Counted from the first letter of the stretch, positions 11,145 to 21,575 are shown. The stretch is DNA of 64,000 nt from Sialis fuliginosa (GCA_961205875.1 OY540813.1:5675001-5739000); one strand, 5' to 3'. The notes: generated by a model not told the origin, from the letters alone. Made by a program: numbers and translations.

Positions 11145-11760
11145 TTTTTATATACATATATTATTATGTATGTAGTACAAGTCTTGAGGCTTCCGCGGTG
11201 GTCTTGATATGGATCTTGGCTTCTAGGTGTAAGCCGCGTCGGTTTGGTCGTGTTATCGGCCAACGTTTCGTCACACATTGCAGTGGACATCTTCAGGGCT
11301 TTTCTAAAAGTGCAGACTTGTGACGAAACGTTGGCCGATAACACGACCAAACCGACGCGGCTTACACCCAGAAGCCAAGATCAATGTATGTGGTGTTCAT
11401 GATGTGATAGATAAATTATGGCTAAATAAATTTGACCTTGTCAAATTTTCACTTGTTATTATGAAACAAGAAAAACCGTATTAGCCAGATTCTTTTTTCT
11501 TGATTTGCAAAGTATTTTATATAGGTACATGTAATATACTTATTTTGTGGTATTATACGAGTAGGTATACATATATATTATTATGTATGTAGTGTTCATG
11601 ATGTTTTAGATAAATTATGGCTAAATAAATTTGACCTTGTCAAATTTTCACTTGTTATTATGAAACAGGAAAAACTGTATTAGCCAGATTTTTTCTTCTT
11701 GATTTGCGAAATATTTTATGTAGGTACATATAATATACTTATTTTGTGGTATTATATATA
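11145..11760 (+). repeat. Two tandem units of about 199 bp, first one interrupted
   Basis: GTGTTCATGATG...AAATTATGGCTAAATAAATT...GACCTTGTCAAATTTTCACT...TTATTATGAAACA...GTATTAGCCAGATT occurs at 11393-11580 and again from 11592, with few differences. The junction TATTATGTATGTAGT at 11162-11176 also precedes unit 2, so unit 1 was split by the insertion at 11177-11383. Confidence 0.85.
11177..11383. mobile_element. Family J palindromic element, 63-bp arms
   Basis: Arms 11212-11274 and 11320-11382 are inverted copies (GATCTTGGCTTCT...GTGTAAGCCGCGTCGG) with about one mismatch and a 45-base loop. They are much more GC-rich than the surroundings. The flanks ATGTATGTAGT (11166-11176) and ATGTATGTGGT (11384-11394) suggest an 11-bp target duplication. 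A diverged half copy is at 2176-2262. Such GACGAAACGTTGG inverted repeats recur in arthropod genomes; a link to Penelope-like or other retroelement termini is possible but not shown. The minus frame at 11138-11350 is a by-product. Confidence 0.75.
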
Positions 11761-11882
11761 TACATTTTATAAATTTTCATATACGGACAATGATGATAAT
11801 ATATTTTCTTTTATAAGGCTTCTAAATCCTTAAACTTTATTATTTACTTGATGTTTCTTATCATATACATATATATGGTATC

Positions 11883-11936
11883 ATAACATTTTCTTAGAAA
11901 AATAATCAGTACCTTATTTTTCTAAGAAAATGTTAT
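11883..11936. repeat. Perfect 23-bp palindrome with 8-base loop
   Basis: ATAACATTTTCTTAGAAAAA on the left is exactly mirrored on the right. The loop TCAGTACC plus the first arm bases reads CAGTACCTTA, the right tip of family A, whose copy 1 begins 27 bases further on. Confidence 0.85.
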
Positions 11937-11963
11937 GTATATGTTATGTATATATGATAAATA

Positions 11964-12364
11964 AGGTACTGGTACCAGTCTTGGCCGCTTTAAGAGCAAG
12001 GTATACTGTTTTTTTGGATTGATGGACTTTTTTTTTGTAATTGTGAACATGAACTCATGTTACTAATAAACAATTACCTTTTTAGGGTTCCGTATAGAAA
12101 ACTAGGAACCCTTATAGTTTCGCTCTGTCCGCCCGTCCGTCTGTCTATATAAATTTTATTCCGATTAAGATGAAATTTGGTATACGGACGAAGACTGATA
12201 ACCCAAAAACAGAAATGATAAAACTTTTGAAAAACTATTTTGTTTGGATCCCCTTTCATTAATTGCAGTAATCAAATAACAACAAATATTTCTAATTTAG
12301 TAGATATATTTTATTTAACAAATGTCCAACATTGGGGTATTATCCAAGACTGGTGTCAGTACCT
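11964..12364 (+). mobile_element. Family A MITE, copy 1
   Basis: Begins AGGTACTGGTACCAGTCTTG and ends AAGACTGGTGTCAGTACCT, with TA on each side. The left part GGCCGCTTTAAGAGCAAGGT matches copies 4, 5 and 8. The TA target and inverted ends suit a Tc1/mariner-type MITE. The internal part is interrupted by a GGGTTCC repeat (12076-12255). Non-coding. Confidence 0.85.
12076..12255 (+). mobile_element. GGGTTCC-type repeat nested in family A
   Basis: CTTTTTAGGGTTCCGTATAG, ACTAGGAACCCTTATAGTTT and CCGTCTGTCTATATAAAT follow in the order typical of a very common lepidopteran repeat. It is absent from the corresponding place in other family A copies, so it inserted later. The minus frame at 12074-12259 is incidental. 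Confidence 0.7.
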
Positions 12365-13282
12365 TAACTTTATTTAATATGTTACGATAACAGTGTACTT
12401 GAAAGTATACTCTTTACAAATTTATACCTACCTGTTTCTTATTGTTCAGTTAATAATAAAGTATAACATAACGTGGTATGAAAATATAATTATAATATTA
12501 ATGATTGGTAATAAATACATAGAGTTATATTATAAATAACATGAACACGTTTTTTGTTTCGCTTTATATATACATATGAATGTAAAGTACAAGGGTCGCT
12601 CACCCTCGGCACGCGTGATACTTGTTGGCACGCTAGGGTATTATGAGTGGCACGCAATAAATATTTCATTTATTTGTAATAATATCGATATTAAGGCAGA
12701 AATTGATAATCTAAATAATCTAAATGTTTAGCGGTAAAGATAGTTAAATACGTATAATTATAATGATGTCTCGCTACAAAATGCAAAAAAGAGAATTCTT
12801 CTTCTGAATAATAAGTATCGACATTTTAGGGTGTGTCAAAAAAATGAATATTCCTCTCGTTAATAACTATTTTAGCTTATGACCTAAAATAACTCCTCGC
12901 TGAATTTTAAGAGGTGCCGCAAAGGGGGGTCCAGTGTTCCATTTAAATAACAAGGGAAAATTATTCTTTAGTACTAAAGTTGGTATTACTGATTCATAAT
13001 AACTGTTGAAAATTTTTTAAGGACATCATTTTGTAGAAGATATAATTCTCTACAAAAGTGTCTACAAAGTTCAACGTATCAAAAGTTACAGGGATAAAAA
13101 GGCTTTCACAACTAAACTATTGTTTTTATAAAAATAAGTTAAATGTAAATTTTATGGGAAATTTAATTCTCTATAAAAATAGTCTAGAGAGGTATAAGTG
13201 TAAATGCAATGAGTTGAAACTTATAAGCGTTTTAAATATACATTTTTTTACAAAAATCAGCATTTTAACGTCAATATTCTAG
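12365..13282. other. Stretch without gene; possible hAT end at 12588-12660
   Basis: GGGTCGCTCACCCTCGGCAC, GCGTG and TTGGCACGCTAGGG (12590-12650) look like one end of a hAT element of the 'GGCACGC' kind, with no partner end found. 12900-12950 has a G6 run. The ATT-initiated frame at 13058-13282 is A+T-rich and has no signature. Confidence 0.4.
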
Positions 13283-13425
13283 AAGGGCCATATGGCCTGG
13301 GGCCCTGGATTTCAGGGCGTCCGAAATATAGTACGGGATGTGTTAGAAATTTCCTTATGCTCGTGTTGTTTGGCCCGGGCCCCATTAAAGATATTTCAGG
13401 GCCTGCCTAAAAGATTGACTATTAA
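13283..13425. mobile_element. Decayed GGGGCCC inverted-repeat element
   Basis: GGCCTGGGGCCCTGGATTTC near the left and GGCCCGGGCCCC...ATTTCAGGGCCTG on the right are imperfect inverted partners about 75 bases apart. The GGGGCCC ends resemble hAT-type relics. No clear target duplication. Confidence 0.4.
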
Positions 13426-13599
13426 AATTAATAATCGATTTACTATATTTTTAGTGAGAACCAAATCAATGAATAAAAAAAATATAAAACAATTTTTTTT
13501 TCGTTAAACTAATAATTATTCTTAATAGCTGATATAATTTACAATCTCCATTCATAACTATAATACGACGACGCCACTGCGTGCGGGGGGGGGGGGGGC

Positions 13600-13612
13600 G
13601 TTGCCAGGCAAC
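13600..13612. promoter_or_regulatory. Palindromic X-box (RFX-type) site
   Basis: GTTGCCAGGCAAC is a near-ideal inverted X-box (consensus GTNRCC, 0-3 bases, RGYAAC). In animals such sites recruit RFX factors, often at ciliary or neural genes. Binding here is inferred. Confidence 0.55.
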
Positions 13613-13703
13613 GCTTCCGGCATCACCGCGAGTGACGGAGACAGAATACGTGTGTGTGTGCGTGCGTGCGTGCGACCTACGCTGTTGGCGGATGTGGCGT
13701 TTG

Positions 13704-13750
13704 TTACGTCACGGGCACGCGTGACGTCAGACTGCGTGGGGGTGACGTCA
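13704..13750. promoter_or_regulatory. Cluster of three cAMP-response elements
   Basis: TTACGTCA, TGACGTCA and TGACGTCA lie within 47 bases, 18 and 21 bases apart start to start, roughly two helical turns each. This is the CREB/ATF/CRTC target motif. Confidence 0.6.
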
Positions 13751-14124
13751 CCGAGACACACCCACGTGTGTCAGTCCGAGTGCACGTACACACGCGTCTC
13801 CTGGGGGGGGGGGGGAGAAGAAAGAAAAGCGGCGTGTGCGTTGGCGGCATCGTGAGCTTCTGAGAAATGTACCGCGCAAAAAGATTGAGTAAATTGAAAA
13901 CTTAAACTGAAGAGAATTTCACGGTACAATAGGTCTGTTTATTCTCATAATAAGAAAATGTAAACTTCTCTCTTGCCTGTAAACATTCTAATGATTGAAC
14001 AGATATTTTACTTCTGGAAAATGTTAAGGGTTTTCCTAAACGTTGATTAACGAAATATTTATCGGTACTTGTCTGTTATATCCCCGGTATTTGTAGATGT
14101 GCAAGTCTCATCTATACATAACAT

Positions 14125-14895
14125 ACATATGTATATATAAAGCTCAATGTGTCTCTGACTGTCTGTTAGTGCGCTTATCACTAGAGAAAAAAAAAAAAGA
14201 AACCACGATTTACGTGGTTTCTTTTTTAATTCATAGGTACGTACTCTGGCCAAATTATAGGCTATATTTTGTTACGTTAGGTAACATAACAACTAAGCAG
14301 TGACGATAATAGTAAATCAAGTCGGAAAAAAGTTTGCCACCGACGCGCTCTTTTGCAGTACGCTGCCCAAACCGTTCAATATTGAACAAAATAATGTATT
14401 AAAAAATTGTGTAGAATAAAAAGATCTAAAATAAAGTCCGGGACACCATATGTCTAACTTTTATATTTAAACCACAGTGACTGCTTTTATATTACAAAGA
14501 AAATCTAAAATATTTGAGTTTTGTTTACGTGGACTTATGACCTGCAAAACATTAATCTTTATCGAAACAAATGATTTCATCGTCATAAGTACTTAATGTA
14601 GATATAATTTGCCCTATACAGCATCCAATTTGGTCTTTTGGTTTAGGAAATAACTTGAAATATACATACAGTAACATATTATTCACGGCAATTCGCGCGA
14701 ACTAAGATGAAGTGTTGCGAGGCAGAGGAAAGGATTCTGCGCTCGGCCGATAGTTGTTTTTTTATTTAGGTTTTGATTAGTTATTATTACGATACGATTG
14801 TCCTTAATTCAACTATATTTTTCAAAAATCCTAAACAATAATCTCGTAGTCCACACGGGCGAAGCCGCACGGCCACAGCTAGTGTATTATAAAAT
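14125..14895 (+). mobile_element. Family G repeat, copy 2, long form
   Basis: Runs from AAAGCTCAATGTGTCTCTGA and CTGTTAGTGCGCTTATCACT to CACACGGGCGAAGCCGCACG and GCCACAGCTAGT. It shares the extra 300-base interior (TGACCTGCAAAAC, GCATCCAATTTGGTC) with copy 1. The hairpin GAAACCACG...CGTGGTTTC lies near 14200-14222. The frames at 14059 and 14097 are incidental. Confidence 0.8.
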
Positions 14896-15514
14896 ATAAT
14901 CAGCGCCAATGTGAGTAAAGTGTGTACTGTTAGTTTAAATTATTGCATATTAACCTAATAAAACTAACCAAACCGATTTCGCCTCAATAGATTATTGCCC
15001 TAACCAAGTTCAGTTCGATTAAATATTCGTAATATGCATAATTTAATTACTATGTTGCAGTTTTCGAGAGTAATAACTGAATATACAATAATTATCTATT
15101 TAAAATTATTGAAATTAATAGTACACTCTTTACACTTCTGCAAATGACGGGGATATAATTTATATTTATTTTAATATTTATCCTGCATTTATTACGGACA
15201 AGTAAATAAAACACACGTACTACCTATTTATTATTTATTGAAAAAATATAATAAAATAATGATTTTTACAAAAAATAAAGGCTACCTCATTATGAATGAT
15301 TTTATTGATCAAAGCAGTCTGGGCAATTTTTTTTAAAGCAAGTTGCACAAATTGGTCATTTGCATATGTCACAAAACGGTGTTGTTTTCTTATCGTTCAT
15401 GCTTTTTGTATTTTTTATTTAATTATCTTCAAGTGTTAAGACAAATTGCCTGGCATTGGTTAACCATTTAATTTTTATACATTTTTTCTAATTTACTTGA
15501 ATGCTCATGTGTCT
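14896..15514. other. A+T-rich stretch; contains family N copy at 14960-15018
   Basis: Apart from the short family N repeat there is only A+T-rich DNA with no frame. Confidence 0.5.
14960..15018 (-). repeat. Family N repeat, copy 1
   Basis: AAACTAACCAAACCGATTTC, GCCTCAATAG and TTGCCCTAACCAAG match the copy at 47946-47996 and, reversed, 51959-52055. A short interspersed unit of unknown class. Confidence 0.7.
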
Positions 15515-15745
15515 TATTTTGAAAAAATAAATATTTTGGGATGTCACCTCTCCTCATTACACACGATTTTGAAATAAGACCGTCCTCAAGCCAGACCCAA
15601 CCATCCAACCAAGTTTAATTAATATCGGTTCAGTGGTTCATGAGTTATACGTGTTACAAGGATTCACTCGACAGACAGACACGGAACGAAAAGTGTTTGT
15701 CTTTACGTAAAACGGAAAGATCTATTTAAATTTTTTTGCCGAGAT
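15515..15745 (-). mobile_element. Family C repeat, copy 4 (reverse)
   Basis: AAATATTTTGGGATGTCACC, CCTCAAGCCAGACCCAACCA, AATATCGGTTCAGTGGTTCA and GGAACGAAAAGTGTTTGTC are the reverse complement of the central part of family C. Both ends of the family are missing. Confidence 0.8.
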
Positions 15746-16689
15746 ATCTGACTTTAAATGAAAAATGATTATTTTGTCTTCGACCATCAATATATTAGCA
15801 ACTCAAGAATAAACAGTAAATTTAAGAGCAGTTTTAAAAACTTGAATAAATTTCCTACAAGACCCTTTCATGACTTTATTAGAAAAACATTTTTTTACCC
15901 ACACCATTAGTTTGAAATAGTACAAAAAAGTTACTTTTTATAGTCTTTAAGTAAATCTATCGCTACTTTACAAATATTAATGGGAAGACTAATGTTGCCA
16001 GGTTTTTTTTACAGCTTAATATACCCCCAATAGTCCTGTAAATTTTGAAATTGATCCATCGAACCATTTTTCTGGATAAGTATAATAAATATACATTTTT
16101 ATAAATTTTATCTACACCTACCGAACATATTAAGCGGTTATTAAATTATGTATTTCTCATTTCATTACTGTCGACTTCCTTTTTCACGTCAAACTCACCG
16201 TCTTGAAAGCTCTGCATCCTACTCGTAACGGTAATTAACACATCCTCATAATTTTATAGACGCCGTAGGAAGTGTCGAGAAGAGAAAAACAACGTACATC
16301 ATTGATATCATTTCTGTCGTTATAGCTACAAATTGTATCGTATTTCTAGTAGGTATAGGTATTATGTAATGTGAGTGATGTGTAAAAGGTCGCGGATGAA
16401 ATATTGTCGATATGTTTTTTTGTTGGTATTTAGTTTATTATTTTCCGTGAGACGAATTTTTTTTTGTACAGATGTAGTATTTATCTTTTATTTTATTTTA
16501 AATTTTCGTTGTTTCTGATTTATTTTTAGATGTACATATTCTTTGATAAAAACTTTTATTTTATTTTTTATTAAAGTGGGTAGTATTTTAAATAAATATT
16601 ACTATTTTTTTTTCAATAAATCTGTAGGCGTCGTACAATGGAGTTTTATAGAAAATGTAATCTATTTTGATATTTTTTTTTAGAATTTA
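15746..16689. other. A+T-rich stretch, no gene seen
   Basis: A slightly more balanced patch lies at 16170-16300 (CGTCAAACTCACCGTCTTGA, AGGAAGTGTCGAG). No open frame, splice context or repeat partner. Confidence 0.45.
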
Positions 16690-16845
16690 TGTATATTCTG
16701 TTTGTTTGTTTCGGGTTAGCACGAAAACTACTTAACCGATTTTGATGAAACTTTTTTTATAATAAATTGTATATAAAAATGTAAATGTTTTGATTTAGTA
16801 ATAAACGCCAGCGAAGTCGCAGGGAATTTTTTGTGTATAATAATT
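16690..16845 (+). mobile_element. Decayed GTTTGTTTCGGG...GCGAAGTCGCAGGG repeat
   Basis: TTCTGTTTGTTTGTTTCGGG, AACTACTTAACCGATTTTGA and GCCAGCGAAGTCGCAGGGAA follow the common insect repeat layout (CCGATTTTGATGAAAC, then a GAAGTCGC tail). No full partner is present in the window. Confidence 0.55.
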
Positions 16846-17230
16846 CCGAGTAGTTTTCAATAAAAAAATGGTCCCAGAGGGATGAACATTTCTACAACGT
16901 TTATATATTGGAGATATGTAAAAATTATTAGTTTTCGGCTGAAGGGTCTGCACTCCCTGGATTCAGTATATAATACTTATAATATGTATGAAGTACACTT
17001 TTCTATTTGAATAATATATACTCGTACATACAATTTATAAATTATATCTTTATACAAACATTTGTTGCTGTAAGTGAAAAATTTCAAAAAAGTAAATAAT
17101 TATTTTGTGAAAAAGAATATTCGTTAACATTTACTTTATTTTGTTGATAGCAAAACGTTTCAACAAATAAGGAAAAAAGATAAATATATGGAAGTTTCGG
17201 TGTTGTTAAAATACAAAATAAATAAAACCT
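16846..17230. other. A+T-rich stretch, no gene seen
   Basis: No feature recognised. The minus frame at 17084-17302 is A+T-rich and without a signature. Confidence 0.45.
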
Positions 17231-17960
17231 TTTGATAAATAGCTTTGCATCATGGCAAAAGAAGCATGTTAAATATGATACTGATAAAAAAGCACGCATC
17301 AATCAAATTGTGCTGACGACGCAACCCGCTCAGGTGTATGCTTATGTTTGTGTTAGTGTGCATATATGTGATGACCAAAACAGTTCAAAACCACTGAGAC
17401 ACAACATGTACTTACGACATACGAGCCACCTATCGGGCGAGTACAGTCAATTCGATCTGTTAGCCCAATCGCTAGATGGCTCTGCGTACCTCTCGCGTAG
17501 CGTTGGACTTTGCTAAATACGTTTTCTAGTACATGCGAGAAGTGGAAAGCATGAAATTATCCCCCACCCACTGTTGCCGTTCACTTCTGCGGTGGATAGA
17601 GACACCGGATGCCTGTTGTACACTCAATCGATATATGCATCTCTCTCATCACAATAGGTGCACAACAGAATAGCAACATGGCTTCCGTTATGGTCTTAAG
17701 TGGGAGTCAAGTGACAGAAAATGGTCGTGTACTATTAGGTACAGAGTAACCTCCATTGATACTTTTTTCATTGACTTTTAATATTTATATGTAATATTGT
17801 TAATGTTTGGTGTGCTGATAAACTTTTTATTTCTAGACTGAATCTCGAGTTCTGTAATAACTATATGTGAATGTGTGACAAACAGTGAAAGAAATAAACT
17901 TGTTGACAATATGTAACTATCAGAATTTGTCAAAAGCAGCAATAGTATCACAACAGAGAG
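17231..17960 (+). promoter_or_regulatory. Balanced-composition region, candidate promoter
   Basis: Composition changes to near-balanced, with no repeat partner in the window, and stays so to about 18550. Contents include CTATCGGGCGAGTACAG, CGCTAGATGGCTCTGCG, TTCACTTCTGCGGTGG and AACATGGCTTCCGTTATGG. The non-ATG frame at 17232-17516 has no signature. Position just upstream of a good splice donor (18434) suggests promoter and 5' flank. No TATA box or initiator can be fixed by eye. Confidence 0.4.
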
Positions 17961-18434
17961 CGAGCTACGTAACATTCGTGAAGTGAGCGCTAGGTTAGCG
18001 GTGGCATCTGACGGTTTGTGTGTGTACTATACGTTCAGCAATGGCGTACACGCGGAAAAGTCCATTTCACCCTTGGGGGAGTCCGCCAGCCTTGTCTGTG
18101 TGAAATCTTTAAGCGATGCGAAGTGTGTTCCGTTAATACACTTCTATCTCGCTGACAACGTATTGTTTTTTTCGCGTTTTGACAAAAATACTTAAGTGAC
18201 AAGTGTGGTTAATTCTGAATTAAATACTTTGTACAAGAAATGTGATCGGTTAGGTGATTTGACGTCGTTAAAAAGACGACAACAAGTGGTTGAATTTGTA
18301 GTGTTTTGTGATTTATTTGACTGTTAATTGGCAAATCTGGCGGACATTTGACGGGAGCATTATGTGGATGAGACTGACAACAGTCCCATTGTTGTGTTGT
18401 CCCACAACATTGTTCCGATGAAGAAACCACCACG
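17961..18434 (+). other. Candidate 5' exon ending at CACG|GTAAGT
   Basis: A unique, balanced segment ends at 18434 in a consensus splice donor (CACG|GTAAGT). Several upstream ATG frames close quickly, including one of about 20 codons that starts at 18362, as is usual in 5' leaders. The last ATG (18418-18420) reads Met-Lys-Lys-Pro-Pro and enters the donor in the second codon position, so it could be the true start with the next exon outside easy recognition. The exon start is not defined; 17961 is a guess from composition. The longest minus frame here (18209-18550, 113 codons) crosses the donor and has no signature. Read by eye; no protein match can be offered. Confidence 0.4.
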
Positions 18435-19785
18435 GTAAGTTTATCCCGACTTCTTTGCCTGTTATCGTCCTTGCGAAAAAAAATAATCGTGTTGCGAAAG
18501 ATCACATTTGCATAACACCAATTTGCGAATAAACAAACATCAAGGTTCATTGAATGTATACTTTTTTTATAACATCATAACTAACTATATTTTTTAAAAT
18601 ACAACCGCTTTAATTCATTAAACAAATTATTATCATAATATGTAGTCGTAGACAATACACACTTTCCGTTACTTTTTGAATGTTGTCAGTTATTTGTAAT
18701 AGATCGATTATATTCACAATATGACGAACAAAACTCATTGAAACTGCTTTGTCCCCATTAACGAGAGCGATAAAATACGTGTATGTATGGTTCGTTTGGT
18801 ATTTCCATTGAATTCCAACATCTACCTGAATAAAATATCATGGAAGCACCATGTTACAAACTAACAACGGCATAACTTGAAGAAATGCTTTCTTTTTCTT
18901 CATTAAATATTCACTTAATTGTTCTAGTCAGTTTCAGAGTAGTAATAAATTAGATTATCAATTTGCACTAATGTCTGTATTGTTAAAATACAACGTTAAG
19001 CCATTTTGTCAAAATAACAATAATCTGCAATTTCAAAATTTGTATTTCTATTATACAATTTGTAGAATAATTATCAGTATTTCAAATGAATTTGTCCACA
19101 ATATATTAATAATTAATAACTAATACACATATGTCATCAAGTGTAAATAATCACATTAGATAAGATAACATTGCATCGGCTATTGAGGTACACATTTTTG
19201 TCTAATGTTAATGTGAGTTCTCAAAAGATAAATAGAAAACACAGAATAATGTGTCGATATAGTTCATTAACACTAAACTCCTGATATAAAACAAAGAGTT
19301 GGTCATCCAGTTGCAATTAGTTATTAAATTATTTATAGAATATATGTACCTGATACACTCGATAAATGTAAACAAAATACAAATCAAAATGGAATTATTA
19401 ATGCCATTTCAAATATTTTATTTATTTTTTTATTTCCAATAAAAAAGTAGATATAAAATGAAAAAGACAATTATTTATTTGCTGTAATAAATTATAGAAT
19501 TATTGATAAATAAATAAATAGTAATTGTACTATATATTTTTATTATCATTAAATAACATTTTTTTATAGAAAATTATCTTAATTTGAATAAGCAATAAAT
19601 GTTAACATAAAAATGTATTTTACATACCAATATTTTGTATGAAGTATGATAAACCTTTATTGCGGAAAAGGATTACCAACCTACTTGGCCGACAAAGAGG
19701 ATAATGTATCAAATTTCGATAACTAGGATGTAAACTTACTTTTTTCAGTTATTCGAATATAATTGGGCCCAATTATGGAATATGG
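18435..19785. other. A+T-rich stretch, possible start of a long intron
   Basis: Composition falls back to A+T-rich within about 100 bases of the candidate donor. No exon-like block or repeat partner was seen. Confidence 0.45.
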
Positions 19786-20108
19786 TTTTTGAAATTATTA
19801 TAAAGGAGTAAACAAATTTGCTAGCTAGCAAGCACTTTTAAATGGGATATTATTAATTTTGTGATATAGTATCTATTGATTAGTTATGGAATTTAGAGCA
19901 GTGATACTTCAACTTGTAACACAGTTGGCGATTCTTACCGTATAAAATAATTTTCATAATATCCTCATTGTTGGCGTTTACATACCATGCGTGCGCGAAA
20001 ATTATCAAGCACTTCATGAAACTTCAAGAGAACTGTCAGATAGGTTTGAAACTTCATTTAAGAGTGCTTGCTGACATTTTCAAATTGTTAGCTCGTTTAT
20101 AATACCGG
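19786..20108 (+). mobile_element. Family B element, copy 1, with coding-like frame
   Basis: Ends are GAAATTATTATAAAGGAG and, reverse-complemented, CTCCGGTATTATAAACGAGC; both sides carry GCAAGCAC inside. An inverted copy lies at 37433-37736. An ATG at 19886 opens Met-Glu-Phe-Arg-Ala-Val...; a TAA breaks it after 19 codons, but the frame then runs on, without further stops, for about 42 codons to TGA. The other copy has the same start and an aligned tail in another frame, so the family seems to carry an old coding fragment. The protein is not recognised. The target site was not resolved. Confidence 0.7.
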
Positions 20109-21404
20109 AGTTATTTAATCTTTTGATTCACAATTGGGTTGCGTTTAATTAGTTAATATAAGATAATACATATTTGGTAGTTAGTTCGATCATTTTTTAT
20201 ATTAGAGACATCAAGAGAGAGTTTTTGATCTATCGAAACATATATAATTTGGGGGAATTTGGTGTTATAAAAAATATAAAAAAAGATGCAGTTATATAAA
20301 TTTTAAAAATTAAAATTCTGTTTAATTAAATATGTAAAAAAGGCATATTTATGTTCTCTCGTTATTTACATTTCATGTAACGAATTAATATGATATATGT
20401 AGTTTGTAAGTACGTGCATATTTGCATATATATCTACGTTTCTTGCCACATGTACAAAGTGAAGTCTATCGGGCATGCAACATTATTGATACAAATAATT
20501 TCCCCAGTGTTTGAGGCTGTTAATCAATTGTTGTACACTGATGTGTAAATACATCTGGAAATCTATAAACTAGAATAGTGTAAACAAATAAACACAAGTT
20601 GCTTGTGCACGAGCATCGCTTACATATTTCCATTTGTTGTTATTCTATCAAAGTAATAGTTTATTTGCAACAACGAGTCGATGTAACTAGATTGTGGGTG
20701 ATTTAATTCTATGTGGATTTGTACAAATTCTCTATGCATGAATGTTACAAAAGCTAAAGTCTATACTTGAATGAATAAAGTATAAAACATGAATGAAATA
20801 GGTATACTAATTCATGTTATAAACACCAAAAGTTCTTACAAGTTATCAACTTAATGCAGAAAATATGGTACTTTGGATTGTTTTACAACTTTATTAATAT
20901 CATTTTGACATTTAGATTAAGGGGCAATTTGAATACTATAAGTATTTTAAATACTATACATTAAATTGAAAAAGTTGTAGAACAAGCTAAATTATATTAT
21001 TTTCTACAATTTGTTCACGATTTGTAAGAACTTTTTTTTAAATTATAAAATCAAAAGAGCAGATATTTACATGTGCTTGAAATAATATCGATTTCCTTAT
21101 ATTCAGTAGTTAAATTTTACTGTAAGTATATATTTTCTATATCAATTTTACTCCTTACAAAAAGAGTTAGTTGCTTTGACTTTTAAACTGCTGGAAAATA
21201 ATTAATGTGTTTAATATATTATGCTAGTTTTATACTAAACTGACCTTTTTTTCTAAAAATCCCACCACTGTTGTTTTATCGTTGAGTATGGGCGTTTGGC
21301 TGCAGTATGCAGTATTTAATTTTAACACATACTTTACATATTATAAACATTGTAGTTCTACTTTACAATATCCCTTATAATAATATTTTAACTTTATATA
21401 AAAA
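20109..21404. other. A+T-rich stretch, no gene seen
   Basis: No repeat partner, frame or splice-like block was recognised. Confidence 0.5.
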
Positions 21405-21575
21405 ACTAACTGTTACCTTGATTTCGTCCGCATGAAATTTGTATTTTTTTTCGCTATGCAAAGTAGCCTATGTCCTTCAGGATGCAAGCTATCTCTCTGC
21501 CAAATTTCATCAAAATCGGTTCAGCGGTTTAGACATAAGAAGGTAACAAACAGATAGACAAAGTTACTTTCGTAA
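21405..21575 (+). mobile_element. Family D repeat, copy 3
   Basis: AACTGTTACCTTGATTTCGT, GTAGCCTATGTCCTTCAGGA, TGCAAGCTATCTCTCTGCCA and TCGGTTCAGCGGTTTAGAC give the closest match in the window to the common insect form. Ends GTAACAAACAGATAGACAAA. The minus frame at 21529-21783 starts in it and is not a gene. Confidence 0.8.

Larger units (their letters stand above)
13560..13870. promoter_or_regulatory. GC-rich regulatory island with CRE, X-box and E-box sites
   Basis: A 300-bp, CpG-rich, apparently single-copy block in A+T-rich DNA, bounded by same-strand G runs (13585-13598 and 13803-13815). It holds an X-box GTTGCCAGGCAAC (13600-13612, RFX-type), a CRE-like TTACGTCA (13704-13711), two full TGACGTCA CREs (13722-13729, 13743-13750), an E-box CACGTG (13763-13768) and a GTGTG/GTGCG tract (about 13650-13672). 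Overlapping frames on both strands reflect high GC. This looks like a CREB/ATF- and RFX-responsive promoter or enhancer; the target gene is not visible. A GC-rich foreign insert is the alternative. Confidence 0.55.

Noticed and set aside
13601-13863. Overlapping frames of 84 and 69 codons and a 67-codon minus frame
   Set aside because: Several overlapping frames on both strands of one GC-rich block are a composition effect; motif content argues for a regulatory role.
18209-18550. 113-codon minus-strand frame
   Set aside because: Crosses the plus-strand candidate exon and donor, has no signature, and the local GC content makes long frames likelier.
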